21,791 nt of DNA. Origin: UBA668 sp043721915 (GTDB lineage Bacteria; Actinomycetota; Acidimicrobiia; Acidimicrobiales; Ilumatobacteraceae). Below the pieces are notes generated by a model that did no database searches, was not told where the DNA came from, and saw nothing but the letters and a program-made list of their open reading frames with translations. Every line of letters starts with the position of its first letter. Within the stretch, counting starts at the first letter, position 1. Where the stretch lies: NCBI GenBank assembly GCA_043721915.1, contig JAYSPV010000143.1, forward strand, positions 1-21,791, in the 5' to 3' direction. Position numbers and translations under genes: made by a program. Below, one piece after another: positions 1-7,620 of the stretch.

Positions 1-856
1 TGGCCAGTTCGTCGCTCGATGCTTCGTACATGGCCAGCAGAGTGCCGTCCGGACCGAGCACCGCCCACGGCCCGTCGCCCTCGAAGCCGGCCCGAGCGCG
101 ATCGAGCACCCGCCCATTGCCGACCAGACTGGCCGCCTCGGCAGTGATCGTCACCTGCGGATAGTCGCGCAGTGCCTGAGGAAGCGTCAGCAACTCCACC
201 GCATCAGGGCTCGCAGCCTCGCTGGCTGTGAAACTGCCCACCGCTGTGCGGCGAAGGCCGCGCAGATGTGCGCCGCCACCGCACAGGCGGCCCAGGTCGT
301 CTGCGAGCGTGCGGATGTAGGTTCCCTTCGAGCACTTGACCTCGACGGTGTACACCATCGGGTCCGCAGTCGGTGCCACGGCGAACCCTGCGATGTGCAC
401 GGGACGCGGGGCGCGCTCGACCTCGATGCCTTCGCGGGCGAGTTCGTGGAGGCGCCGGCCGTCGATCTTGACGGCGCTGACCATCGGCGGAATCTGCAGG
501 ATCGCTCCCGTCAGATGTTGGCGCACCATCGATTCCACAGTGGCAGGTGTCAGACCCGCCATGTCGAACACGCCGGTGACGGCGCCCGTCGAGTCGAGCG
601 AGTCGGTGGTGGAACCGAAGACGACCTCACCGGTGTAGGTCTTGCCGAGGTCGGTGAGGAAGCGCAGGAGGCGGGTGGCCTTGCCCACGCCCACCAGCAG
701 CACCCCGGTCGCATCAGGATCAAGCGTGCCGGCATGGCCCACCTGACGTTCGCCGAGACGCCGCCGCAGCATCCCGACCACATCGTGGCTGGTGACGCCG
801 GCCGGCTTGTCGACCACCGCTAGCCCGTGGGTGGTTGGCGGCTGGCGCCGTGCCAT
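1..856 (-). CDS. truB: tRNA pseudouridine(55) synthase TruB, C-terminus cut by window edge
   Basis: Converts U55 of the tRNA T-loop to pseudouridine in the cytoplasm. The reading frame starts MARRQPPTTHGLAVVDKPAG and carries the TruB catalytic block HAGTLDPDATG at residues 41-51, with Asp46 as the expected nucleophile. A KPAGVTSHDVV stretch precedes it, and the family PPMVSAVKIDGRRLHELAR segment lies further on. The frame stays open to base 2, so about 285 residues are present; TruB proteins are usually near 290-310, so only the last residues are missing. The ATG (856-854) shares one base with the rbfA stop codon (TGATG), which implies translational coupling to rbfA. The rbfA-truB pairing is the standard bacterial arrangement. 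Identification is secure; the true C-terminus lies outside the window. Confidence 0.95.
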   Translation of the reverse strand, partial: MARRQPPTTHGLAVVDKPAGVTSHDVVGMLRRRLGERQVGHAGTLDPDATGVLLVGVGKATRLLRFLTDLGKTYTGEVVFGSTTDSLDSTGAVTGVFDMAGLTPATVESMVRQHLTGAILQIPPMVSAVKIDGRRLHELAREGIEVERAPRPVHIAGFAVAPTADPMVYTVEVKCSKGTYIRTLADDLGRLCGGGAHLRGLRRTAVGSFTASEAASPDAVELLTLPQALRDYPQVTITAEAASLVGNGRVLDRARAGFEGDGPWAVLGPDGTLLAMYEASSDELA

Positions 857-1272
857 CAGACCTCGGTGCTGTCGTCGGGCTGCGGCGGTCGCTCGGGCAG
901 CGTGGCCTTGTCGTGAAGGATGCGCTCGATCCGCTCGGCGGCCCGAATCGAATCGTCGGGCTTGAACGACAGGATCGGCGTCTTCTTGGAGCGCAGCTGA
1001 CGCCCCACCGAGCTCTGGATGCGGACGCGATGATCCGACAGCGCCCCGAGTATCTCTGCGTCGCCGTCCTCGCCCATCAGGGAGTCGAAGTACACGATGG
1101 CGCGGTTCATCTCCGGGTCGACATCGATCGTGGTGACGGTGACCAACGAAAGGCGCTCGTCGTCGATCCGCATCAGTTCCTCGGCGATCACCTCGCGCAA
1201 CGACGTGCTAAGCCGCGCCTCGCGTGGGTACCGGTGGTTGGTGGTGGCCGCTGGGCGGCGCGGCTTCGTCAT
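856..1272 (-). CDS. rbfA: 30S ribosome-binding factor RbfA
   Basis: Cold-shock-type maturation factor that binds the 30S subunit during late 16S rRNA processing. The product is 138 residues from ATG 1272 (MTKPRRPAATTNHRYPREAR) and shows the RbfA/KH-fold signature: R-x-AR-x-S-x-x-REVIAEEL near the start, then DDERLSLVTVTTIDVDPEMNRA and the VRIQSSVGRQL helix. A GTG nine bases upstream (1281) is in frame, but it would sit inside a TAGGGT -10-like box that ends exactly 7 nt before ATG 1272. I therefore chose the ATG and infer a leaderless message. There is no convincing Shine-Dalgarno sequence. The stop overlaps the truB start by one base. In most bacteria rbfA directly follows infB; here about 1.75 kb with two unrelated genes intervenes. 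Confidence 0.93.
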   Translation of the reverse strand: MTKPRRPAATTNHRYPREARLSTSLREVIAEELMRIDDERLSLVTVTTIDVDPEMNRAIVYFDSLMGEDGDAEILGALSDHRVRIQSSVGRQLRSKKTPILSFKPDDSIRAAERIERILHDKATLPERPPQPDDSTEV

Positions 1273-1279
1273 GAGAGCC

Positions 1280-1285
1280 ACCCTA
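1280..1285 (-). promoter_or_regulatory. Putative leaderless -10 box (TAGGGT) for rbfA-truB
   Basis: Reading the minus strand, TAGGGT ends 7 nt before ATG 1272. This is the TANNNT spacing known for leaderless actinobacterial genes, where transcription starts at the first base of the start codon. No -35 match was seen. Confidence 0.45.
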
Positions 1286-1295
1286 TCGACCGGCA

Positions 1296-1320
1296 GTTGA
1301 CTGGCTACTCCGAGTTGACG
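1296..1320. repeat. Direct repeat AGTTGAC x2 in the rbfA / dehydrogenase divergent region
   Basis: AGTTGAC occurs at 1296-1302 and again at 1314-1320, offset by 18 bp, within the 96-bp divergent intergenic region. The second copy contains TTGACG, a good -35 match on the plus strand, but no well-spaced -10 follows; TACGTT at 1334-1339 leaves only 13 bp. It could be an operator half-site pair or coincidence. Confidence 0.3.
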
Positions 1321-1356
1321 CCGCGTACCGGGCTACGTTGTGCCACCCGTCTCACC

Positions 1357-1363
1357 AAAGGAG
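1357..1363 (+). promoter_or_regulatory. Shine-Dalgarno AAAGGAG fixing the start of the dehydrogenase gene
   Basis: AAAGGAG lies 5 nt before GTG 1369. It identifies this GTG as the start although the frame is open far upstream, where it runs antisense to rbfA. Confidence 0.8.
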
Positions 1364-1368
1364 CCAAC

Positions 1369-2364
1369 GTGCGCATCGGTTGCATCGGTCTCGGCAACAT
1401 CGGACGCCACCTCGCCTCGAACCTGCTCGCCGCGGGCTTCGAGGTCACCGTGCACGATCTACATCGCGAGGCCGCGGAGCCGATCCTTGCTGCGGGTGCT
1501 GCGTGGGCAGACAGCGCAGCCGATGTAGCCGCCGCGACCGACACCGTCATCACCTGCCTGCCCTCCGTTGCCGCGATCACTGCAGTGGTGGCCGGCCCCG
1601 GCGGCCTGCTCCACGGGATGCGCGCCGGCAGCACCTGGATCGACATGAGCACCAACGACCTGCACGAACTGCGCCGACTGGCCGCTCTGCTCGCGGAGCG
1701 CGGCGTACACACGCTGGAGGCACCGGTCACCGGCGGCGCCCACAACGCATCCTCCGCCACGATCACCGTGCTCGTCGGCGGCGACGAAGCCGTCTATCAA
1801 GCGCATCGCAGTGTCTTCGATGCGATCGGCGGGCGCGTGTTCTACATCGGCGACCTCGGGAAGGCGGCGATCATCAAGGTGATCACCAACATGCTCGCGT
1901 TCATCCACCTTGCGGCAACAGCGGAGGCCTACATGCTCGCTGCCCGTGGTGGCATCGACCTCCGCCTCGCGTGGGAGGTCATCAAGGCCAGCTCGGGCAA
2001 CAGCTTCATTCACGAAACGGAGAGCACCACCATCCTCAGCGGCAGCTATGACATCGGTTTCTCGCTGGATCTGTCCTGCAAGGATCTCGGGTTCGCGATG
2101 CAACTGGGTCGTGAGCTCGATGTGCCGATGGACATCGCGGCATCCGTCGAGCAGCTCAACATCCGTGCGCGCGCCGCGTACGGCGGTGACGCCGGATCAC
2201 CGATGGTGGCCCGGCTGCTGGAGACCGCATGTGGGGTCGACCTGCGTGCACCCGGCTTCCCTGGGACGCTGGACGAGTATCTCGCCACCATGCCTCGCGC
2301 AGTTCGGGCCGCCGATGCGGCCAACGGCGCGCCGCCTGACGGCTCAGTCGAAGCTGGGGCGTGA
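1369..2364 (+). CDS. NAD(P)-dependent oxidoreductase, 3-hydroxyisobutyrate dehydrogenase / tartronate semialdehyde reductase family
   Basis: Soluble beta-hydroxyacid dehydrogenase of 331 residues, about the family length of 290-330. The Rossmann motif GLGNIG is at residues 7-12. The substrate-binding DMSTND is at 92-97 and EAPVTGG at 117-123 (family form DAPVSGG). The catalytic lysine is K170 in GKAAIIKVITN, with N174 nearby. The C-terminal all-helical domain contains the KDLGFAMQL segment. The GTG start is set by AAAGGAG 5 nt upstream. The gene lies on the opposite strand inside the infB-rbfA neighbourhood, and its 3' end overlaps the 3' end of the thiol-protein gene by 21 bp. The exact substrate (3-hydroxyisobutyrate, tartronate semialdehyde, succinic semialdehyde or another) cannot be read from the sequence. 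Confidence 0.9.
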   Translation: MRIGCIGLGNIGRHLASNLLAAGFEVTVHDLHREAAEPILAAGAAWADSAADVAAATDTVITCLPSVAAITAVVAGPGGLLHGMRAGSTWIDMSTNDLHELRRLAALLAERGVHTLEAPVTGGAHNASSATITVLVGGDEAVYQAHRSVFDAIGGRVFYIGDLGKAAIIKVITNMLAFIHLAATAEAYMLAARGGIDLRLAWEVIKASSGNSFIHETESTTILSGSYDIGFSLDLSCKDLGFAMQLGRELDVPMDIAASVEQLNIRARAAYGGDAGSPMVARLLETACGVDLRAPGFPGTLDEYLATMPRAVRAADAANGAPPDGSVEAGA

Positions 2365-2982
2365 GCGCAGCGACCGCTTCAGCTCGGCCATACCGGTGGC
2401 GCCGGCGATCGTCTCGATGGCGTCCCACAGCCGGGTTGCATCCTCACCCCTCGGGATGTTGGAGATGACCGGGCCGAAGAAGCTGGCCTCACGGGCGGTC
2501 CCGGGGCGGAAGGTGATGATCGGGGTACCGACGTCGCGGCCCGTGCGGCTGAGCGCCAGTTCGGTGTCCTGCTCGATGTAGGTGTCATGCGACTCGTCGT
2601 CCACGTGGGTCGCGAGCTCAGCGGGCAGACCGACCGACATGAGCATCTCGGACATGAACGCCTGCGGCCCGGCGTTGATCTCCGGCCGGCGCTGCTGGTT
2701 GTGAAAGGCAGTGCCCAGCGCGGTGTACAGCGCCCCGACTTGCGAGTTGCCGTGGCGCAGGCGCACCTCGTCGCACACCCGATGGGCGTACAGGCCGGCC
2801 ATGTGACCTGCCCGGTACTCGGGCGTGTACCACTCTGCGGTCAGGTCCTGATTGATGGTCTTCAGCGAGATGAACCGCCAATCGACGTCATACTCGCGTT
2901 GTTGCTGCACCTCGACCACCCACCGCGACGTGATCCACGCCCAAGGGCACACCGGGTCGAAGAAGAAATCGAGATCAGCCAT
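2344..2982 (-). CDS. DsbA-family thiol protein related to mycothiol-dependent nitroreductase Rv2466c, with CPWA active site
   Basis: Thioredoxin-fold DsbA-family protein of 212 residues. Its start (FFFDPVCPWAWITSRWVVEV) and end (SNIPRGEDATRLWDAIET, then ELKRSLRSRPSFD) match, from memory, the layout of Mycobacterium tuberculosis Rv2466c, a mycothiol-dependent reductase. That family normally has CPWC; here the second cysteine is alanine (codon GCG), leaving one active-site thiol. The cis-proline loop is probably VGTPIITF. ATG 2982 was preferred over the adjacent GTG 2985 because a TAGCTT box ends 7 nt before it, suggesting a leaderless transcript. The gene follows infB by about 48 bp, beyond a strong hairpin. 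It may reduce disulfides or nitro compounds, or act as a mycothiol S-transferase-like enzyme; the substrate is unknown. Confidence 0.85.
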   Translation of the reverse strand: MADLDFFFDPVCPWAWITSRWVVEVQQQREYDVDWRFISLKTINQDLTAEWYTPEYRAGHMAGLYAHRVCDEVRLRHGNSQVGALYTALGTAFHNQQRRPEINAGPQAFMSEMLMSVGLPAELATHVDDESHDTYIEQDTELALSRTGRDVGTPIITFRPGTAREASFFGPVISNIPRGEDATRLWDAIETIAGATGMAELKRSLRSRPSFD

Positions 2983-2989
2983 CACCGAG

Positions 2990-2995
2990 AAGCTA
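2990..2995 (-). promoter_or_regulatory. Putative leaderless -10 box (TAGCTT) for the DsbA-like gene
   Basis: On the minus strand TAGCTT is followed by exactly 7 nt and then ATG 2982. No Shine-Dalgarno sequence is present. The box begins 1 bp after the terminator-like hairpin that follows infB. Confidence 0.4.
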
Positions 2996-2996
2996 C

Positions 2997-3023
2997 CGCC
3001 CGGCTGCTCGACGCAGCCGGGCG
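2997..3023 (-). terminator. Hairpin after infB, probable transcription terminator
   Basis: Perfect 11-bp GC-rich inverted repeat (arms 2997-3007 and 3013-3023, loop TCGAC) starting 7 nt after the infB stop codon. No clear U-run follows (GTAGCTTCTC), so it is either a U-less actinobacterial-type terminator or a processing/pausing hairpin. Confidence 0.6.
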
Positions 3024-3030
3024 AAGTGGC

Positions 3031-6000
3031 TCAGACCCGGGCGATCTCTCGCTCTTCGAAGGTTTCGATCAGGTCGCCTGGCTTGAGGTCCTGGAAGTCG
3101 CTGAGGCCGATACCGCATTCGAAGCCCTCGCGAACCTCACGTGCATCGTCCTTGAACCGCTTGAGCGACGTGATCGCGCCCTTCCAGATGATCGTGCCGT
3201 CGCGCAGGAAGCGCACCTTCGAGCCACGAGTGATCTGGCCGCTGCGCACCATGCAACCGGCGATACCGCCGATGCGAGGCACCCGGAAGACTTCGCGGAC
3301 CTCGGCTTCGCCGGTGACCACTTCCTCGTACTCGGGAGCGAGCATGCCGACCATCGCGCGCTCGATGTCCTCGAGCAGCTTGTAGATGATCTCGTAGGTA
3401 CGGATCTCGACGCCCTCGGCCTCGGCCATGTCGCGTGCCTTGCGATCGGGGCGCACGTTGAAGCCGATCAGCGTCGCGTTGGTGGTCGCCGCGAGACTGA
3501 TGTCGTTCTCAGTGATACCACCAACCGCGCGATGCACGAAGGCCAGCTTCACCTCTTCGCGCTCCAAACGCCGCAACGATTCCGACACCGCTTCGAGCGA
3601 ACCCTGCACATCGGCCTTGAGCACGATGTTGAGTGTTGCCACCTCACCGGCCTGGATCTGGTTGAAGATGTCCTCCAACTTGACCCCGGTGCTGAGGCGG
3701 GCATCGCCGCGCTGCGACTTGAGGCGGTAGCGCTGCTCGCGGGCCTCGCCAACGGTGCGGGCCGTCTTCTCGGTCTCGGACGAGCGGAACTCGTCGCCGG
3801 CATTCGGCACGCTCTGCAGGCCGAGCACCTGCACAGGAGTGCTGGGGCCAGCAGACTTGACCTGCTCACCCTTGTCGTTGATCATCGCCCGGACACGGCC
3901 CCAGGCTGCGCCGGCGACGATCGGGTCGCCCACCTTGAGCAAGCCCTTGTCGACGAGGATCGTGGCCACCGGGCCACGACCGATGTCGAGGTTCGCCTCC
4001 AGCACGACGCCCTTTGCGCGACCGGTGGGGTTGGCGGTCAGCTCTTCGATCTCGGCAACTGCAGCCAACTGGTCGAGCAGATCGTCGATGCCCAGGTTCT
4101 GCTGCGCCGACATCTCGACGACGATCGTGTCGCCGCCCCAGCTCTCAGCCACGAGGCCGTGCTCTGACAGCTCGGAGAGGACGCGCTGCACGTCGGCGTT
4201 CTCCTTGTCGATCTTGTTCAGCGCGACCACGATCGGCACCTCGGCGGCACGGGCGTGGTTGATCGCCTCGATGGTCTGGGGCATGACGCCGTCGTCGGCC
4301 GCGACCATCAGGACCACGATGTCGGTGACCTGAGCGCCGCGAGCACGCATCTTGGTGAAGGCTGCGTGACCGGGCGTGTCGAGGAAGGTGATCTGGCGGC
4401 CGTCGACATCGACCATGTAGGCGCCGATGTGCTGAGTGATGCCACCGGCCTCGCTGGCGACGACGTTGGCCTTGCGGATCTTGTCGAGCAGCGTCGTCTT
4501 GCCGTGGTCGACGTGGCCCATGACCGTGATGACCGGAGCGCGCGGCACCTGCAGCGACTCGTCGTCGTCGTCGCTGTCATCGAACAGCGCCTGCAACTCG
4601 AGTTCTTCTTGCTGACCGGGCTCGACCAACAGCAGATCGGCGTTGACCTCCAGTGCGAAGAGCTCCATCTGCTCGTCGGTGAGGGTCATCGTGGCCGTGA
4701 CCATCTCGCCGTTCTGCAGCAGGAAACGGATCACGTCGGCAGCAGTGCGGTTCAGCTTCGGAGCGAACTCCTGTGCCGAAACACCGCGCTCGACGATGAT
4801 GGTGCCTTCGGGCACCGGTGCATTCGTCGCGGTGTAACTGCTGTTGTAGTTCGGCTGCATCTCGTCGAAGTCGCGACGACGGCGAGCACGGCTCTTCTTG
4901 CGCGGGGCACGGCGCTGCCCGTTGGGGCGCGGACCGCCACCACCACCGGGGCGGGCGCCGGGACCGCCCGGACCACCACCGCCGGGGCCACCGCCACCGG
5001 GGCCGCCACCAGGACGAGGAGCGAAACCACCACCGGGGCGCGGGCCGCCAGGCCCACCGGGGCGAGGAGCAAACCCGGGACGGGCGCCAGGGCCACCAGG
5101 GCCACCGGGACGCGCGCCACCAGGGCCACCGGGGCGAGCGCTGTAGCCGCCACCTGGGCGGGCACCGGGGCCACCAGCACCCGGCGCACCGGGGCGGGCG
5201 CCAGGCCCACCTGTGCGCAGGCCGCCGGGCGGCGGCGGGATCGGTCGACCAGACGACGACACGGGACGGCCACCACCGGGGGGCGGCGGGATCGGCTTGC
5301 CCGTTGCCGAGGTGGGCCGAGGCGGCGGGCCGGACGGACGGCCCGGCGGCGGGCCGGCCGGGCGCGGGGGCGCAGCGGGCGGCGCCGACGAGGCAGGCGG
5401 GGCCGTGGACGCAGAGGGCGACGACGGCATCGCAGGACGAGGCGCCGGGCGAGCGGGCTCGCCGGGCGTCGGGCGACTGCTGGTGATGCGGGCGGGAGCC
5501 GCCGTCTCACTGGCTTCGGCCACGGGGGGCCGCGTCGGCTCGGCCACGGGGGCAGCCGCGGGTGCTGGTGGCGGCGCGGGTGCGGCAGCCGGCTGGGCGA
5601 CGACAGGCGCAGCGGGGGCCTCGACGACCGCAGCGGGGGTCTCGACGACCGGGGCGGGGGCCGGAGCCGGAGCCGGAGCCGTGACGGCCTCGGGGGCTGC
5701 AGGCACTTCTGCCTTGGGGGCGGCGGCCAACTTCGCCGCAGCCTTCTTGACCGGCTTCGGGGAGTCGGCCTCGGCCTCGGCCTCACCAGCGGGTACCGCG
5801 GTCGGCTCGGCGACTGCTGCCTTCTTCGCCGACTTCTTGACCGGCTTGGCTTCCTCGGGCTGTTCGGGCCGCGTCAGACCGTCACGTTCCGCGCGACGAC
5901 GGAGACGATCGCCCTGCGCCTCGATGAGCGTGGAGGAATGGCTCTTCACCCCGACACCCATCACATCGCACAGAGACATCATCTCCGCATTCGTCATTCC

Positions 6001-6042
6001 GAGCTGCTTTGCAAGCTCGTGCACGCGCATGTTCTTCGCCAA
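3031..6042 (-). CDS. infB: Translation initiation factor IF-2
   Basis: GTPase that delivers initiator fMet-tRNA to the 30S subunit and promotes subunit joining. Product of 1003 residues. An N-terminal IF2_N helical module (MAKNMRVHELAKQLGMTNAE) is followed by an Ala/Pro/Lys and then Gly/Pro/Arg-rich linker (about 60-390). The G domain has GHVDHGKT (509-516), DTPGH (555-559) and NKID (609-612). Beta-barrel domain II, domain III and the fMet-tRNA-binding C-terminal domain complete it, ending in FEEREIARV. The start is TTG 6042: GAAAGG lies 12 nt upstream, and MAK-x-RVHELAK matches the usual actinobacterial N-terminus. ATG 6030 is the alternative. It lies 8 nt after ylxR and is the last gene of the rimP operon before a terminator-like hairpin. 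Confidence 0.97.
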   Translation of the reverse strand: MAKNMRVHELAKQLGMTNAEMMSLCDVMGVGVKSHSSTLIEAQGDRLRRRAERDGLTRPEQPEEAKPVKKSAKKAAVAEPTAVPAGEAEAEADSPKPVKKAAAKLAAAPKAEVPAAPEAVTAPAPAPAPAPVVETPAAVVEAPAAPVVAQPAAAPAPPPAPAAAPVAEPTRPPVAEASETAAPARITSSRPTPGEPARPAPRPAMPSSPSASTAPPASSAPPAAPPRPAGPPPGRPSGPPPRPTSATGKPIPPPPGGGRPVSSSGRPIPPPPGGLRTGGPGARPGAPGAGGPGARPGGGYSARPGGPGGARPGGPGGPGARPGFAPRPGGPGGPRPGGGFAPRPGGGPGGGGPGGGGPGGPGARPGGGGGPRPNGQRRAPRKKSRARRRRDFDEMQPNYNSSYTATNAPVPEGTIIVERGVSAQEFAPKLNRTAADVIRFLLQNGEMVTATMTLTDEQMELFALEVNADLLLVEPGQQEELELQALFDDSDDDDESLQVPRAPVITVMGHVDHGKTTLLDKIRKANVVASEAGGITQHIGAYMVDVDGRQITFLDTPGHAAFTKMRARGAQVTDIVVLMVAADDGVMPQTIEAINHARAAEVPIVVALNKIDKENADVQRVLSELSEHGLVAESWGGDTIVVEMSAQQNLGIDDLLDQLAAVAEIEELTANPTGRAKGVVLEANLDIGRGPVATILVDKGLLKVGDPIVAGAAWGRVRAMINDKGEQVKSAGPSTPVQVLGLQSVPNAGDEFRSSETEKTARTVGEAREQRYRLKSQRGDARLSTGVKLEDIFNQIQAGEVATLNIVLKADVQGSLEAVSESLRRLEREEVKLAFVHRAVGGITENDISLAATTNATLIGFNVRPDRKARDMAEAEGVEIRTYEIIYKLLEDIERAMVGMLAPEYEEVVTGEAEVREVFRVPRIGGIAGCMVRSGQITRGSKVRFLRDGTIIWKGAITSLKRFKDDAREVREGFECGIGLSDFQDLKPGDLIETFEEREIARV
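4925..5420 (-). repeat. Low-complexity Gly/Pro/Arg repeat tract inside infB
   Basis: Degenerate in-frame repetition encoding units such as GGPGARPG and APRPGGPGG in the IF-2 linker. The DNA shows recurrent GGGCGCC/CCACCGGG blocks. Such tracts are typical of actinobacterial IF-2 and prone to slippage length variation. Confidence 0.8.
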
Positions 6043-6050
6043 AACCCGTT

Positions 6051-6395
6051 TCAGCCTTTCGTCGCTGCCGGTTCGTCGTTCGCTACTCCGACGCTCGGTA
6101 ATTCTTCCATGTTGGTGGCCACGTCATCGAATACGTTCCGCAGTTCATGCTCCAGTGGGTGGAGCATGTCCGGATGCACTGTTCGTCTCCATGCCCGGTC
6201 GAACGCCTTGCGGCGGGCGGCGGTGTGAAAACATGCCGTCGAGCACAGCCATGCACCTCGGCCGGCCGCGGTGCGGCTGACCGTTGTGCCCTGTGGGCTC
6301 ACGACACAACGCACCAGTTCCGGCTGGGGCCGCTGACGGCGGCAGCCGATGCAGGTGCGCAGCGGTGCTGCGAAACGGGTGTCAGGCGTGGTCAC
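6051..6395 (-). CDS. ylxR: YlxR family RNA-binding protein (RNase P modulator RnpM family)
   Basis: Small basic protein of about 114 residues encoded between nusA and infB, its conserved position. It shows the YlxR core RTCIGCRRQRPQPELVR, then GRGAWLCSTACFHTAARRKAF. The Cys pairs and the GRGAWLC block are the family hallmarks. In Bacillus subtilis the homologue RnpM binds RNase P RNA; the role here is inferred by homology. There is no good ATG: tandem GTG codons at 6398 and 6395 overlap the 3' end of nusA, so translation is probably coupled to nusA termination (stop at 6384-6382). The stop lies 8 nt before the infB TTG. Identity is secure; the exact start is uncertain by one or a few codons. 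Confidence 0.88.
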   Translation of the reverse strand: MTTPDTRFAAPLRTCIGCRRQRPQPELVRCVVSPQGTTVSRTAAGRGAWLCSTACFHTAARRKAFDRAWRRTVHPDMLHPLEHELRNVFDDVATNMEELPSVGVANDEPAATKG

Positions 6396-7620
6396 CACCT
6401 GCTTGCTGTACGTCGTCGGCCGAGGCCGACACTTCCTCGGCGGCCGGGGCCGCTTCGTCGTCAGGGGCTGCCTCGGCGCCATCGGCGGCCACATCCCCTG
6501 TCTCGCCGGCGGCCGCTGCGGCTGCCTGCTCGTTCCACTGCTCCTGGGTGAGGATGGTGCCGTCGGCGGCGTGCCATTCCATGGCACCCGTGTCGGTGTT
6601 GGGCACCCATTCGCCCTCTTCGTAGTCGGCGTCGTCGATGCCGTCGTCGGGCTCGGTCTCACCGCGGATGTCGATGCGCACGCCGGTGAGGCGGGCCGCG
6701 AGGCGGGCGTTCTGACCCTCTCTGCCGATGGCCAGGCTGAGCTGGTTGTCGGGCACGATCACGTCGGCCTGGGTGCCGTCGTCGCTGATGATGACGGCAA
6801 CCACCTTGGCCGGCGACAGCGCCTTGGCCACGAAGTCGGCGAGATCGTCGCTGTACGGCACGATGTCGATCTTCTCGCCACGTAGCTCGTTGACGACCAT
6901 CCGCACGCGGCCGCCGCGGGCCCCGACGCAGGCGCCGACGGGATCAACGTTGTGGTCGTTGCTCCACACGGCGATCTTGGTGCGGTGGCCCGGCTCGCGG
7001 GCACAGCCCTTGATCTCGACGATGCCGTCGGCGATCTCGGGTACTTCCAGCTCGAACAAGCGCTTGATCAGGCCCGGGTGGGTGCGGCTGACCACGATCT
7101 GGGGACCCTTGGCCGTCTTGCGTACTTCCACGATGTACGCCTTGACGCGATCGCCGGGGGTGGGGCGCTCGAAGGGAACCTGCTCCGCCTTGGGCAGCAA
7201 GCTCTCCACGCGGCCGAGATCCAGCAGCGTGTAGCGGTCGTCGGCCTGCTGGATGATGCCGGTGACGATGTCGCCCTCGCGGTTCGCATACTCCTCGAAC
7301 TTGCGATCGCGCTCTGCTTCGCGAATACGCTGGCTCATCACCTGACGGAACGTCTGGGCGGCGATCCGGCCCATCTCTTCCTTCTTCGGGGTGTCGTCGC
7401 GCTCGTTGACCCAGTTGCCATCCTCGTCGACGTCGAACGCGAGGAACGTGAACTCGAACGTGTCGGGGTTCACCTCTACTACGACCTCCGCAGCGGCGCC
7501 GGGGCGACGCTTGTAGGCCGTGGCCAGAGCGTCGACCAGCACGTGCAACAGCGTGTCGACGGAGATGTTCTTCTCGTTGGCCAGCATTTTGACGGCTTCG
7601 GACATGTCGAGATTGCTCAT
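6382..7620 (-). CDS. nusA: Transcription termination/antitermination factor NusA
   Basis: Binds RNA polymerase and nascent RNA and modulates pausing, termination and antitermination. 412 residues from ATG 7620 (MSNLDMSEAVKMLANEKNIS), preceded by a strong AAGGAGGA 6 nt upstream (7627-7634). Domains in order: N-terminal polymerase-binding domain (about 1-130, with KRRPGAAAEVVVEVN), an S1 domain (REGDIVTGIIQQ, about 135-205), then KH1 and KH2 (VDPVGACVGARGGRV and QLSLAIGREGQNARLAARL). A short acidic Ala/Glu/Asp-rich tail replaces the C-terminal repeats of enterobacterial NusA, as is usual in actinobacteria. Its ATG overlaps the rimP stop as ATGA, indicating translational coupling. Confidence 0.96.
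   Translation of the reverse strand: MSNLDMSEAVKMLANEKNISVDTLLHVLVDALATAYKRRPGAAAEVVVEVNPDTFEFTFLAFDVDEDGNWVNERDDTPKKEEMGRIAAQTFRQVMSQRIREAERDRKFEEYANREGDIVTGIIQQADDRYTLLDLGRVESLLPKAEQVPFERPTPGDRVKAYIVEVRKTAKGPQIVVSRTHPGLIKRLFELEVPEIADGIVEIKGCAREPGHRTKIAVWSNDHNVDPVGACVGARGGRVRMVVNELRGEKIDIVPYSDDLADFVAKALSPAKVVAVIISDDGTQADVIVPDNQLSLAIGREGQNARLAARLTGVRIDIRGETEPDDGIDDADYEEGEWVPNTDTGAMEWHAADGTILTQEQWNEQAAAAAAGETGDVAADGAEAAPDDEAAPAAEEVSASADDVQQAGGDHA

Noticed and set aside
2587..4167. 526-codon plus-strand frame opposite infB
   Set aside because: Antisense to the conserved IF-2 C-terminal domains and the thiol-protein gene; no motifs.
4925..5420. Repeated GGGGC/CCACC blocks resembling a short repeat array
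   Set aside because: The repetition is in frame and encodes the IF-2 linker. There are no constant repeats with unique spacers, so it is not a CRISPR array.
4255..6228. Very long plus-strand open frame opposite infB
   Set aside because: It is antisense to a certain IF-2 gene. The product is low-complexity Arg/Gly/Ala/Thr with no family features, as expected from the GC-rich repeat tract.
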